The translations under genes and the position numbers were made by a program. This document shows, one piece after another, positions 24,986 through 36,093 of a DNA stretch of 64,000 nt. Where the stretch lies: positions 234,501 through 298,500 of the forward strand of contig JAVYIG010000066.1 of NCBI GenBank assembly GCA_035222895.1. The letters are read 5' to 3'. The DNA comes from Strongylocentrotus droebachiensis (Eukaryota > Echinodermata > Echinoidea > Camarodonta > Strongylocentrotidae). The notes beneath the pieces were generated by a model. It ran no database searches. It was not told where the DNA came from and saw only the letters and a list, made by a program, of their open reading frames with translations. The stretch's first letter is position 1. Each line of letters starts with the position of its first letter.

Positions 24986-27900
24986 CTATTGTGAAATGGG
25001 GGATGTACTTGTGGAAGGCAAGGACTGGGGTGTGCTTGAGGGTTTTCCTTGAAGTGACTGGTAGGTTGCTTGCTTGAGTTTGCTAAGGAGGTCCTTGCTA
25101 TACTCCCTTTGGTAGCATGGGACATCTGTGTTGGCAATTTTCTCTGTTAGGAGTGCTTGAAGTGTTTTCAAATTCATTGATCCCCTGAAATCAGTTTTGT
25201 TCTTCCTAACAATGCTAAAAACTCTTTCACATGAAGCATTGGAATGTGGTATCACAAGCAAAGATTTCATCACTTTGCTCAGAAGTGTGTATTTCTTTGA
25301 GCCATTGCCATCCTCCATCTTTGAAATTGCAGACCATTTCTTGTCTATTCTCAAGTTTTTGTTCAGGATCTCTGGTTCCCCTGAAAAGTCTTCAACCTGG
25401 TATTGTGCAAATTCCAGCTCAAGCTTGTCCAGGTCTCCATTCTCTGATTGTCTGTTCAAAATGCAAGGGTACTTTTCAACAAAGTATTGCACAGATGAAA
25501 ATGACACATCTCTTCTGGAACTGACATCAATCACTTCAGCCTCCTTAAGGAACTTGACATCTAGTGGCCAGGTTTTCAAGGCATAGTCACATGCTGATTC
25601 ATAATACTTCCTCACCGACAAGTAGAAGTATGTCAAATCAACATCTGTAAGACGAAGGGGAGAATCATCTTCTGGGCTTGTTGTACTCTCCAGGTATTCC
25701 TTGGCATCTTTTCCAATCATTAGATCTTTATCTGACTTCTGGCAATCTCTCTTACCATACTGCACTTTCTTGACATCAGAACATTCAACAATCACTGTTG
25801 GCTGCACGAATCTAACAAGCATATCTTGGAAGGCTTTATTAAGCTGCTTATTAAGAATGTGAATGCAGGGTTCTTCTCTCTGTAGGAGTAGGTTGATGTC
25901 ATCAAAGATCTTGTTACTGTATTTGAGGAAGTAACAATACAGTTTGGTTTGGGGTGATATCAGCAAACGATGGACTCTGACCAGACGTGATTCCTGAAGA
26001 ATTGGTGCAGTCAAGGTTCCAGCTTTCAGAACAGGTCGCTTGGCAGGTAATGCACCCTGAGGCCCGCTTGATTTCCTTTTCAAAGTCCTTGAAACCGATG
26101 AGTATTGCTTTGATGTAGCTGTCAACGAGCTGGTTGATGTAATGGATGTCTTGGCAGTCTTCTCAGCAGATGGTCCTTTCTTTGGTGCAGACATCAAAGT
26201 GCTTGTTGTGCTAGATGACTTGGAAGTCTTCTCAGCAGATGGTCCTTTCTTTGGTGCAGACATCGAAGTGTTTGGTGTGCTAGATGACTTGGAAGTCTTC
26301 TCAGCAGATGGTCCTTTCTTTGGTGCAGACATCAAAGTGCTTGTTGTGCTAGATGACTTGGAAGTCTTCTCAGCAGATGGTCCTTTCTTTGGTGCAGACA
26401 TCGAAGTGTTTGGTGTGCTAGATGACTTGGAAGTCTTCTCAGCAGATGGTCCTTTCTTTGGTGCAGACATCAAAGTGCTTGTTGTGCTAGATGACTTGGA
26501 AGTCTTCTCAGCAGATGGTCCTTTCTTTGGTGCAGACATCAAAGTGCTTGTTGTGCTAGATGACTTGGAAGTCTTCTCAGCAGATGGTCCTTTCTTTGGT
26601 GCAGACATCGAAGTGTTTGGTGTGCTAGATGACTTGGAAGTCTTCTCAGCAGATGGTCCTTTCTTTGGTGCAGCTATTAAAAAAATAAAGATGGGGTCTT
26701 TGTAAGGAGATTAGATCTAGAAAGACTCTGTCTTAAAGCAATAGTGACTGTATATTATAAAAGCAATACAATTTGTAAGATGTAAGTGTTGGGGATAACC
26801 AAAATATGCTAGATGTTTAAAAAATACATTTATTTGCCCAGTCCTGCTGAGAATCATGTGCATTAACTGCACACAGAAATGTGTAAATTGGACTATACAC
26901 AGACATGATGCAACGTTAAAGGCATTTGTTATGATATAAAGTGAAGCTACATGTATTTTAAGCTCAATCAGTTTTCTGGGGACATGTCTACTATGATTTT
27001 CCAAACTACATGTTTGAGAAGAGTACAGAATGAGAAGAAACCCTCACAAATTAGTTTTTACCTGGCCCAGAACTGATGCTCCCCCTTAACAGGTTGGTTG
27101 ATGTGCTAGATGCCTTGGCAGTCTTCTCAGCTAATGGTCCTGTCTTTGTTGAAACTGGTCTTCTGGTCATTGTGCTACCCTTCATCTCTTCTTTAAAAAA
27201 GAGTTGCAGTGGTTGCCACTGTGACAAAAGTCTGTCAATACATAGCCCGAGAGAAAGCCATCGAGTTGATCCATGCTTCAAAATCTTCCGAACACCAGTA
27301 TCACACAAAATCTGTAGAGATTTTAAAGCTTTCTGGCGCTTACTACTCTTATCCAGATAGTAGTAAATGTCAATGAGTAGTTCATCAATGGCTATTGGAA
27401 GCGCTTTAGAGGCTTTCTCAGCTGTATTGTGCGCCATGTGGCATGGGCATCCTACGACATAACATTCAGAATGTTCCTTCTGTATAAAGGCCGCTACACC
27501 CTTGTGTCTACCTAGCATTACGGATGCATTGTCTGCAACAAAGGATATGCAGTTGCTCCATGGAATCTTTTCCTTTGACAGTTCTTTATTGAGAAGCTGG
27601 AATATGTTTTCCCCTGTTGAAGCACCATCTGTAAGTGCAGGCAAGCTTAACAATGCCTGAACAACTTTTTCTTTTGTTTCATCAAAATAGTTAAGTAGCA
27701 CGGGATATAGCTGTTCAGAGCCGCCGTCATTTGACCCATCAGTCGCCAAGCTGAAAACCGAATTCCGAGCCTCTTCAGCAATCAAGGCAGATGTATTCTT
27801 GCTCATCGCATGGATCATTGACGAAGTTTTGGTTCTTGCAGAACCGTACTTGGTAGCAATGTTCGAGTCGGGAAACATTTTCTTGAAAATGGGGCCAGCG

Positions 27901-29028
27901 TGATCTGAAGCGGCAACTGGTAAATTGTGCTCTACCAGAAAGCCTGTAAACAGAGCTTCGGCCTTGGTTGCACCGTCATCACCAGCTGCTGACCTGGAAA
28001 AAAAAACGATATAAAATAAAATTTAAGAAAAACTTTGAAAGGAAAAAAAAATCAGATTGCAGTTTACATATTCTCTTTAAAAGTTTAAAGGTTAACTACA
28101 GTTTTGGTAAAAGCGAATATTTTTATCCCCGAAATTTGTCTTAAAATCTGAATAAAATGAAAAATAGTATCAAGCATATATTGCACAAAATATTGTGAGA
28201 AAAATAAATGAGTATTAGTAAAGCTATTACCTAAAATGTGCTCAAAATATTCATTATCGTTATCCCCGATAATTAACCAAAATCTTCTTCCTTGATAAAG
28301 AACACCTTCCCATGCACAGAATTGGATGAAAATTTCAGAATTTATCTTTTTTATCATTCTGTGGTCAAATCTTTTAAATAACCTTGCATATGCCAGATAA
28401 TTAACAAAACATCATTGTCACCGAGAGAGGGCGCTAAATACGATTTAACGGTCAAATTCGAATTTTCAAAACTAAGGATCGAAGCAATTCATAAAAATGA
28501 TGCTATTGTCTTGCAATGTGTGTAACCTAACAAACTATTAAAGTTCATGATACTGGCATAAAACAGTCAACGTGCAGATTAGTATTTCAAATAAAAACAT
28601 AAAATCGTGAGAAAATCCACCCTTCAAGTCCCGCACACGTGTTTATGAGTAAGTCAAATTTTTAGGGAGATTAATGAGGTCCCCAACTACTGACGAAATG
28701 AACGCAGGTCTATGGTATGGAGGGGTAGACTATTTCTCGATTTTACAAATCTAAGAACTGTTCATACTAACCTGAAAAAGCTCTGTATTCCTTTTGTATT
28801 GCCCCTTGATTTCGCGGTTTGCTTGTGTTTGTCAGATGTGATGTGGCGAAATACATCATTTCTTCCCCCACTCTTGATGGAGATATCTGCGCCGCAAACT
28901 GTACAAAATGCGTAGTATTCGCCTTTCGTAGATTTCCCAACACAAGGCCATTCCAAGTGGTAGTCATCTTTATATTTCTGATAATATTTCGACTTCGACA
29001 TTGTCCTGGATGATATTTTAATAGTCAA
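24986..29028 (-). CDS. hAT-family transposase with internal 23-residue repeats
   Basis: Cuts and moves the surrounding element. Three exons: 29028-28772 (donor AG|GTTAGT), 27993-27062 (TTCCAG|G ... CAG|GTAAAA) and 26673-24986 (AATAG|CT). All junctions are phase-compatible and total 959 codons (958 residues). The N-terminus has a BED-like zinc finger, C42-x2-C45-x16-H62-x5-H68. The RNase H-like core shows D171 (ATDGSND), D240 (ADNAS), a CPCH motif at 268-271 and an RW motif. The C-terminal dimerisation block contains SNASCERVFS, with E879 as probable third acidic residue, followed by the FRGS..L..L region. Residues 397 to about 580 are eight tandem 23-residue Lys/Ser/Thr-rich units, which I do not know from this family. 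No stops or frameshifts are seen. An alternative start is M10 (29001). Confidence 0.9.
26142..26673 (-). repeat. 69-bp in-frame tandem repeat, eight units
   Basis: Units encode SAPKKGPSAEKTSKSSST plus a variable tail, TTSTL or TPNTS. From the N-terminus the tails run P, T, T, P, T, P, T, then a degenerate eighth unit with KTAKTSITS. Complete units look almost identical in DNA, so the array expanded recently. A diverged unit (GPLAEKTAKASSTSTNLL) ends the preceding exon near 27095-27155, so intron 26674-27061 interrupts the array. Confidence 0.95.
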
Positions 29029-29719
29029 ACAAAATACAGCCTTGTTTTGGACAAAGTTGACTTACGCCTTCGGAAGATGCAAGTTATATCGATGCGTTCC
29101 CAACGGCAAAGGAGATCAGAAAAAAAAAGTCGGCTTCAAAATCCACTCTGCAGTAACACTGCCATGTTGGTATCAAATGATAATCCACTTAAAAATCACA
29201 TCGCAAAAGTCCCCAAATCAATCCAAAAACTGATGTTCAAATGTGCAGTTTTTTGGGCCGATCGCAGCAGACAAAGTCTGCTTGTTGTATCAGTGCAACT
29301 TCTGGCTGCTCTGACGCGACCGATTGGAAACCGGCACCAACGTACCGGGACGCTACGGGGGCCGGCGAGGAAGCCGCCCGGCAGAGCAAGCAGGCGAATT
29401 GCTATCACACAAACACCACTCACATTATCACATGTTCCCAATGGTTTGTTAGACTAGCCCGCCAGTCGTTCGGCGTAACTCTCATTTATTACGCTGTTAA
29501 ATAAAGTACGATATCACGGTAAATTTATATTCGACGACTGGATAACAGGAAAATTCATATTACAGAATTGCCATGTGTTGACCTGTTTGTATACGTACGT
29601 ACGAACTCAACATGCTAGTCTTGTGAAACAGTCGTTTGTGAAAATAATACAACTTAAAATCTGGAAATCCGGGAGATTTTTGCATGGGGTCGGGAAAACG
29701 GGATATTGGGTCAAAATCC

Positions 29720-29765
29720 GGGAGTCTCCCGCAGGATCCGGGAGACTTGGCAGCTCTGCATACAG
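29720..29765 (-). repeat. Right terminal inverted repeat and target duplication of the hAT element
   Basis: TTGGCAGCTCTG (29747-29758) is the inverted copy of the left terminus. GCATACAG follows (29758-29765, sharing the G). Just inside are inverted CCGGGAG/CTCCCG motifs that probably bind transposase or form a subterminal hairpin. Confidence 0.92.
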
Positions 29766-29986
29766 TACACGTGGGTTGTTCGCAGTGTGCGCAGTTTGGG
29801 GCCCGTATCATCGTCCTGCATGCATCATTTGAAGACATAAGTGCATAATACACTTACGACACAAAGCCCATGAGCGGAAACTAAGAAAAACATCAATAAA
29901 AGATATATTTAAAAAAAACGTAACAACACATACTAAAAAGGTACTGCCGTATTCATAGCAAAAAAACGAAACAGTTGGCATCTCTG

Positions 29987-30445
29987 CAAATGTGTTCGCT
30001 AAAATGAGGATCGTCCGCATTTTCGCAGACATTTCTTATTTTCAATCTGCGCGTTGGTGATGCGAAAAAAAGGATTCCGCGATGATTTTTTTGATGCATT
30101 TTACATCGACTTTGTACAGAGACTTTCACGTTATGACGATAAATCCTCAGGAAGACGGACAACCCATAAAAGTAGACGGTAAACTGGGAGTATATTTATT
30201 ACACGGAATCAGAGCGTCAATGAAAAAAATCATCCACGATCATCAAAGTCAATGTAAAATACTTAAAGAAAATCATTCCGCAATTTTTCGCATCACCAAC
30301 GCGCAGGTCAAAAAAAAGAAACGTCTGCAGACGATCCTTATTTTTTAAGACGCAATTTGTCCACGTAATACGAGGATATCCTCGTTTGTGCATGCGGACG
30401 ATCCTCATTCTCGGCCGAACGCCCCTACTGACAAGGGTGAACACG
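29987..30445. repeat. Foldback element with layered inverted repeats
   Basis: ATGAGGATCGTCCGCAT at the left (from about 30004) is mirrored twice on the right: in GACGATCCTTATT (about 30330) and in GCGGACGATCCTCATT (about 30395). Further inside, CTGCGCGTTGGTGATGCG is mirrored by CGCATCACCAACGCGCAG. The outer ends share GTGTTC. No coding frame is convincing. It is a non-autonomous DNA element, probably old. Confidence 0.65.
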
Positions 30446-31800
30446 TTCGATAATTCTGCTACGAGTACGATTACGAATGAGCTTGTCGATGCGCATGCGC
30501 ACTGCTTAAAAAATGACCGCATACATTGCAGTCCACTAGTGAACGAGCAAGTTGAAAAGTCCCTCTAGTAGTACTGTACTACTAAGGTAAAGGTGTAGAT
30601 CTACACCACACACTCAGCACTGGTCAGCACTGGTCAGCACTGGTGTAGAGTCTGATTTACGCGGTACTTCACAATCACAGTGCATCTGAGCTACCTGCGA
30701 AGACCGTTCACTACCCACGACCAACCCCCATTGTAACTCCATGCCCATCTTGTGCGATAAGCATTCATGATTCAGTAAACAAAATCAATTCAAGGTATTC
30801 AAGATACAACGAGGTAGCCCTAGAATGCCGCTACCTGTTTGCAACAGAAATATGATTAGACTAACCACATTTATACTCACAGATTAAATGGCACCTGCTG
30901 TCTGGTTCCAACAGAGAGGCTCAGAGCTGGAGAAACTGTTTAGATCTTGCGCTTGGAAATAGGACTCGACTGTCGATCGACTATATGCAGTGCAGTGCAT
31001 ACAGAACATGTACGGTAAACAAGATTGGCTACAAGTAAGATTCTTGTAGTGCGTGATCTTGAGCATTCAGTGCCCCCGCGCGCGCGGTTTCATTCATAAT
31101 ATTCATGATGTTTCTTACGATCGAATTCATATGCAGAGCCTGGGCGCGCGACCATACCGTGTCCCCTTTTCCTGTTAGTATATTAAATTGGTATAAACAT
31201 AGACCTATAGGTCTATGGTATAAAGCAGGGAGAACTGACATCTCCCTGTATAAAGTACACACACAAATAATAATACGAGCCATCCCTTTATCATTTTTTT
31301 TCATCCACAACTGAAAAAAACATAATGTTAGGCCTATTCCATTTTCTTTGCCTTTCCCCCCAATTTTGTGTCTATAGGCTCTTAACAAACAAAAAATCTC
31401 TAAAGAAAAAAAAAAAAATAATTGATCTGCCCCTGCTTTATTCTTTATTTTTACGAGGGAGGGGGTGGGGGTAGCACGTAATATAAGTGGATCGTAATGT
31501 AGAAGGAAAAGTGCAATTTGATTAGTTCTCATTATATATTTTTTCATTACGGTTAGTGTCATGGATGATGGACCTACTAATTACTTACTTCATTACAATA
31601 TTGTCATATCATACTTATTGTAGGGGCACAAACCAAAATAGTACAAAAAGTCTGAAGTTGAAGACTATCAGGCCAAAAAGGAATTATTCATAAATTAAGG
31701 TATAATTATACTGTTTATTGGTGAGCAGATACACTATCTGCCTTAGCATTAATTTTTTTATGATAATTCAATCTCTGGTCTTATCGGAGGTCCATGGTAA
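30446..31800. other. Non-coding, no gene seen
   Basis: Mixed sequence including a short ACTGGTCAGC triplet array with a GTAGATCTACAC palindrome (about 30585-30650), a CGCGCGCG stretch (about 31077) and AT-rich tracts. No exon-like frame with splice sites was found. Confidence 0.45.
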
Positions 31801-32170
31801 CGTAAATGACCAACCCCCCCCCCCCCCCCCACTCAGTGTTATTTAGGGTACGCATAAGGGTGTTCCCAGCGATCCCCCCCCCCCCTTTTCGGGAAAAGTC
31901 CGGTGTGTAAAGTCAATACGGGTCGACCTTTTTCTTTTGTTATACGATTACGAGCCTTTTTTCACCACCCCCCCCCCCTTCAGCAAAAGTCCGGTGTGTA
32001 AAGTCATTACGGGTAGACCTTTTTCTTTTGTTACGAGCCGGAGAGTTTGGGAACACGCATGGTGGCGCCGGAAGTGGGGGGGGGGGGGGCAGTTGCCCCT
32101 AACCAACCAAGTGTGGGGGGGGGGGGGGCAAAACACATTTTCGCACCCCCCCCCCCCCCTCCACACAAAA
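31801..32170. repeat. Homopolymer-rich duplicated repeat
   Basis: A block with AAAAGTCCGGTGTGTAAAGTCA and ACGGGT.GACCTTTTTCTTTTG occurs twice in tandem (about 31895-31940 and 31986-32030). It is surrounded by C or G runs of 11-17 bases. The phrase CCCACTCAGTGTTATTT recurs at about 43088, linking it to another repeat. The open frames here are proline or glycine runs and are not genes. Confidence 0.6.
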
Positions 32171-32789
32171 AAAACAAAACAGTAAAGGAGTAAAGATGGT
32201 TTGTATTTTTAACGCAAAAACACATAAACAAAATATTAAAAAACCTAATGAAATCACATATAAAATTACATTCAAAGAAAAGGAAAGGTAACAGGAATTA
32301 AATTTCCTAAACATTCCGCATGCCACCTATACCCTGATTTATCAATGGAGGTATTTATAATAGCGATACGCGCATATCGTGGAAATATTGTGAGAGGATG
32401 AGAAAAGTGTGTGTGTTTTTGTTGTAGGGGTGAGAAGACATGAACCCGTGAACGCTGGCGTACTTATGGGTGTTATTTCTTATTCGATACCAGTGATTTA
32501 CAAATGTTGCTGAAATGTCATGATTTTCCGGTATCTTTTCTCAATTTTTTTGTAAGTCATACCTTTTTATGCGTTTGTTGGAAAATTTGAAATTCCCAAA
32601 TTTACAGTCGGGCGAAAAACTTAGAAGCCTTATTTAGAAGCCTTCATGTCAGGGCCTGCAGAACGGCTGGGCAAGTGGGCTCGAGCCCCCCTCAATTTTT
32701 AAAAGAGTATGTTACAGAGAAAAAGAAAGAAAGGGAGAGAAAAATAAGTGACCTGCCAATGTCACAAAACTAATGAGGTATCAAAATAT

Positions 32790-33260
32790 TCTCATCTGAC
32801 CGTAATTAAATGCCTAAAACCCAAGGCTTACGGGGGCTCCGCCCACCCCCCGGACCCTACCAAGGGGGCCTAAGGCGGGCCCCTGCAATGCCCATCTGAC
32901 CGTAATTAAATACCTAAACACTCCCTGAGCTTCCGGGGTCTCTGCCCCCTGGATCCCACCAAGGGCCCTAAGGCGGGCCCCTGGATGCTCATCTGACCGT
33001 AATTAAATACCTAAACAATCCCTGAGCGTATCTGCCCCCTGGATCCCACCAAGGGCCCTAAGGCGGGCCCCTGGATGCTCATCTGACCGTAATTAAATAC
33101 CTAAAACCCCTGAGCTTCCGGGGGCTCTGCCCCCTGAACCCAACCAAGGGCCCTTAAGCGGCCCCCTGGATGCTCATCTGACCGTAATTTAATGCCTAAA
33201 AACCCTGAGCTTCAGGGGGCTCAGCCCCTTGACCCCCTGCCGGGGCTCAGGACCTGGACC
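32790..33260 (+). repeat. Tandem repeat, about 90-100 bp period, five copies
   Basis: CATCTGACCGTAATTAAAT starts units at about 32793, 32893, 32990, 33080 and 33175. Each is followed by CCTAAA(A/C), a GAGCTTCCGGGGGCTCTGCC-like block and ACCAAGGGCCCTAAGGCGGG. Unit lengths vary by small deletions. No protein is encoded. Confidence 0.85.
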
Positions 33261-33593
33261 CCACGCCAATTTACGCTCTACCTGCATGATCGTTAATACT
33301 CCACTTAGAAAAACGTTCCGCGGGGCCTGCATGTAACGTGTAAGAGTGATGGTGATGCAGATTTTTCTTCTGCACCCCCCCTTCCAAACGTTTTTGCTCA
33401 TTACGCCGGTGCCCCTGGAAGGTTCCCCCCCCCCAAATCCCAAACTGCTTCCGGCGCGCCTGTATCCCTCCGTTAACGGCAATGGCCTCGTAACTGTGAG
33501 GCCCCAGGATCAAAACCGTGTCGATGTGCACTATTAGTGCCCTTTTGTGGGGTATTAATCGTCATTTCTGTCATTTATGACTTAAAGGCGTAG

Positions 33594-34170
33594 CCCAAAT
33601 AACAATTGGACGTTTTCTGAACGTTCTAAAAAGGTTCCAAATTGGTTTCCTAAACGTTTTGTGAAAACGTTCTAAAGACGTCTATTTGTGGTAGGTTGAA
33701 AACGTTTTTTGGAACGTTCCAAATGGACGTTTTTTGAACGTTTTCTAAACGTTTTTAGAACCAATAAAAAACCTTTTATAGATTTGCTTTTAAGTGCAAG
33801 TACCTGCAGAAAACCTGTCGGACGTTTGGGACGTTTTAAGAACGTTTTAAGAACCTTAAAAACGTCCGGAAAACCTTTTAGGAACGTCTAGAACGTTTCC
33901 AGGACGTTTAAAGAACGTCTAGAATGTCCAAGAGAACCTTTTAAGAACGTGTAGAATGTACTGGAAACGTTTTGAAAACGTTCAGAAAACCTTTTAAGAA
34001 CGTTCAGAACATCCTGGAAACGTTTTGAGAACGTTCAGAAAACCTTTTAAGAACGTCTAGAACGTCCTGGAAACGTTTTTAAAACGTTCAGTAAGCCTTT
34101 TAAGAACGTCTAGAACGTCCTGGAAACGTTTTAAGAACGTTCAGAAAACCTTTTAAGAACGTCCAATATA
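33594..34170 (+). repeat. AACGTT-rich array with 53-bp period
   Basis: At the right side CTGGAAACGTTTT recurs at 33961, 34014, 34067 and 34120, an exact 53-bp period. Each unit contains AACGTTCAGAAAACCTTTTA and AGAACGTCTAGAACGTC. Further left the same words are present with less regular spacing. The outer end CCCAAATAACAATTGGACGT resembles the inverted end at 42237, so this may be one terminus of a large element. Confidence 0.85.
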
Positions 34171-35952
34171 CAGTGAATTTTTAATAAACGCTAGGTCACA
34201 CATGTATTTGATTGATTTTATGAATTTATTATCAAACATATTTACAAAATATGTACAAAGGCTTGGCAATACAGTACATCATGTATATTTGAAAAAGAGT
34301 ATTGGTATTTCCCGAAGTGCCCCCGAAAGAACATACAATTCTAATATTCAGAATAAATTGTTTTTTGATCAATATCGGTTCACAAACGGCTGAAATATCC
34401 ATAAATATATTTTTATTCAAAATATTAAAAATGCATGAAGACTACTTTGAAGAAAAAAAATCTGAATAGTTCTTTAAAAAGCAATGGATATAGATATTTA
34501 ATTAGTATTTTAACAAAAATTAAATGCAGAAACTGAAAGTAACGGGTCATTTTGATAATAACAGGGGCTTTACTTGGCCGTTTGTAATTATTACTTTGCA
34601 CCGTGATGGTGCAGGTTTTGGTTTTAAAGTTAAGTTTGACCAATACTAAACTATCCCTTTAAAACTATAGATACATAACACATGAACAATCTACAAATAA
34701 AACATAAGAAAATGATAGATGAGTTGAAGATATGCCTCATTAACTGGCAAATATGAATACTCATATAATTCACGGGTCTATGTCTCTATGAATATACAAG
34801 GCAAGATAAAATGAATACTTTGAATAGTGTCAATAATTTGGCAGCACACATATAGCAACTTTGGTAACACACTTTATAAAAGCAATTTGAGTTATTTACA
34901 GAACCTGGCAATTCATGCCAAAAAGATGCCCCAGCAAATGATTAAGAAATCTTTCTACAATAAGTCTTGATCTTTGGTAAAACCAAATAGTGGATTTAAT
35001 TTTTTGTGTACTATATCAAATTCAATGTGAATAAATTCACCAGAACCTTTTAACAAAATGTCACAAATTATCATTAAATACATGTGAATAACCGATTTAA
35101 CTATGTGCCTCCACCCAGGATTAGCTTCATCATCCGGTGCAAATTATAACTATTCAAAAGAGTACATGTATTTACTTTCTCATCAACTTCTACAAGTGAT
35201 AAAAATGTGACTATTTTAAGAAGTCACATTTCAAGTGAAAGTACGGCAAAAAAACACAAGGAAACTACACTCTTTTCAGCTCTACAATTTGGCAACAATG
35301 ATGACACCAACTGTGAGTAGCTATTCATCAACTTTGTACTCAAAATTTCATATTTTCTAAATTTTCCTTAAAGTTACACATTTCCACAGCTTTTAATCAG
35401 AGTATGTTCAGATTACTAATGACGAATAGCTTTCTAGACAACATGCTTTGACTATGGGGGTTAGAAAATGTGAAATTTTGTGTACAAAGTGAATTTAGAG
35501 CTACTCAAGATGTCATCAGCATTGTCAATTTGAATAGCCAAGAGTAATTTACTAGAAAATGTAAAAAAAGAGTAGTTTCCTTACTTTGTTTTCCTTACCG
35601 AGTTTGCCCATTTCTTATTTTTAATTTTATTCAAATTTGTCTCCTTTGATTGAAGCAGTGAAATTTCTAGGGTAGATTTCCCCTTTAAATCCGAGTACAA
35701 AATTGTCCTTTTGATCGACCAAAGATTTAGTGGGCAGGTCAAAATTTCCCAGAAGCCTTGCATTGGACCTTGCATCTTACTTCAAATATAAAATCAACAC
35801 AAAACACATGAACAATCTACAAAAAGCTATTTACAATAAACTGATAGAAATTAGTTGATATGAATTATTAACAGGCAAATATGAATACTCAAATTTAAGG
35901 GTCTATGAATATGGAAGACAAGGTTATAAGAGAGTTTGGCAGCACACACATT

Positions 35953-36093
35953 GGCCCGATTTCATGAAGCAAGGTTTGAGCTCAAACCTCCTTTTGTTCT
36001 TTACAAACCAGGTTTGTAAAAAACGCGTAAAACGCGTCATATGACGTACGAAAACCAAGGTTTGAGCTCAAACCTCCTTTGTGAATTCGGGCC
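35953..36093. mobile_element. MITE-like element, 141 bp, long terminal inverted repeats
   Basis: Left end GGCCCGATTTCATGAAGCAA then GGTTTGAGCTCAAACCTCC. The right end is its inverted form (reverse complement GGCCCGAATTCACAAAGG, AGGTTTGAGCTCAAACCTT). Each arm carries the perfect palindrome AGGTTTGAGCTCAAACCT. The centre has ACGCGT and CATATG-like palindromes and no coding capacity. Confidence 0.8.

Larger units (their letters stand above)
24685..29758 (-). mobile_element. Complete autonomous hAT DNA transposon, about 5.07 kb
   Basis: The element is bounded by CAGAGCTGCCAA at the left and its inverted copy TTGGCAGCTCTG at the right, with the target duplication GCATACAG on both sides. The G at 29758 can be read as the last base of the element or the first of the duplication. 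Inside are a three-exon transposase gene on the minus strand (24986-29028), a poly(A) signal at 24918, and GGGAG/CTCCC subterminal repeats near the right end (29667-29745). The left end shows only GGGAG remnants. The uninterrupted coding frame and perfect duplication suggest a young, possibly active copy. A G19 run (24792-24810) lies near the left end. Confidence 0.92.

Noticed and set aside
26142..26705. 187-codon plus-strand open frame of repeated SADGPFFGAD units
   Set aside because: It is the antisense shadow of the transposase repeat array. The minus strand has the conserved domains, splice sites and phase agreement.
29047..29457. 136-codon plus-strand open frame near the hAT right end
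   Set aside because: It lies in the G+C-richer 5' region of the transposase gene, has competing frames on both strands and no family motif.
24524..29986. An outer, older hAT element around the intact one (CAGAGACGCC at 24524 and GGCATCTCTG ending at 29986)
   Set aside because: The ends are only partly alike and the flanking 8 bp (TGCAGACG and CAAATGTG) do not match. It remains a weak possibility.
31948..32231. Open frames with long Pro or Gly runs on both strands
   Set aside because: They arise from poly(C)/poly(G) tracts within a repeat and have no splice or start context.
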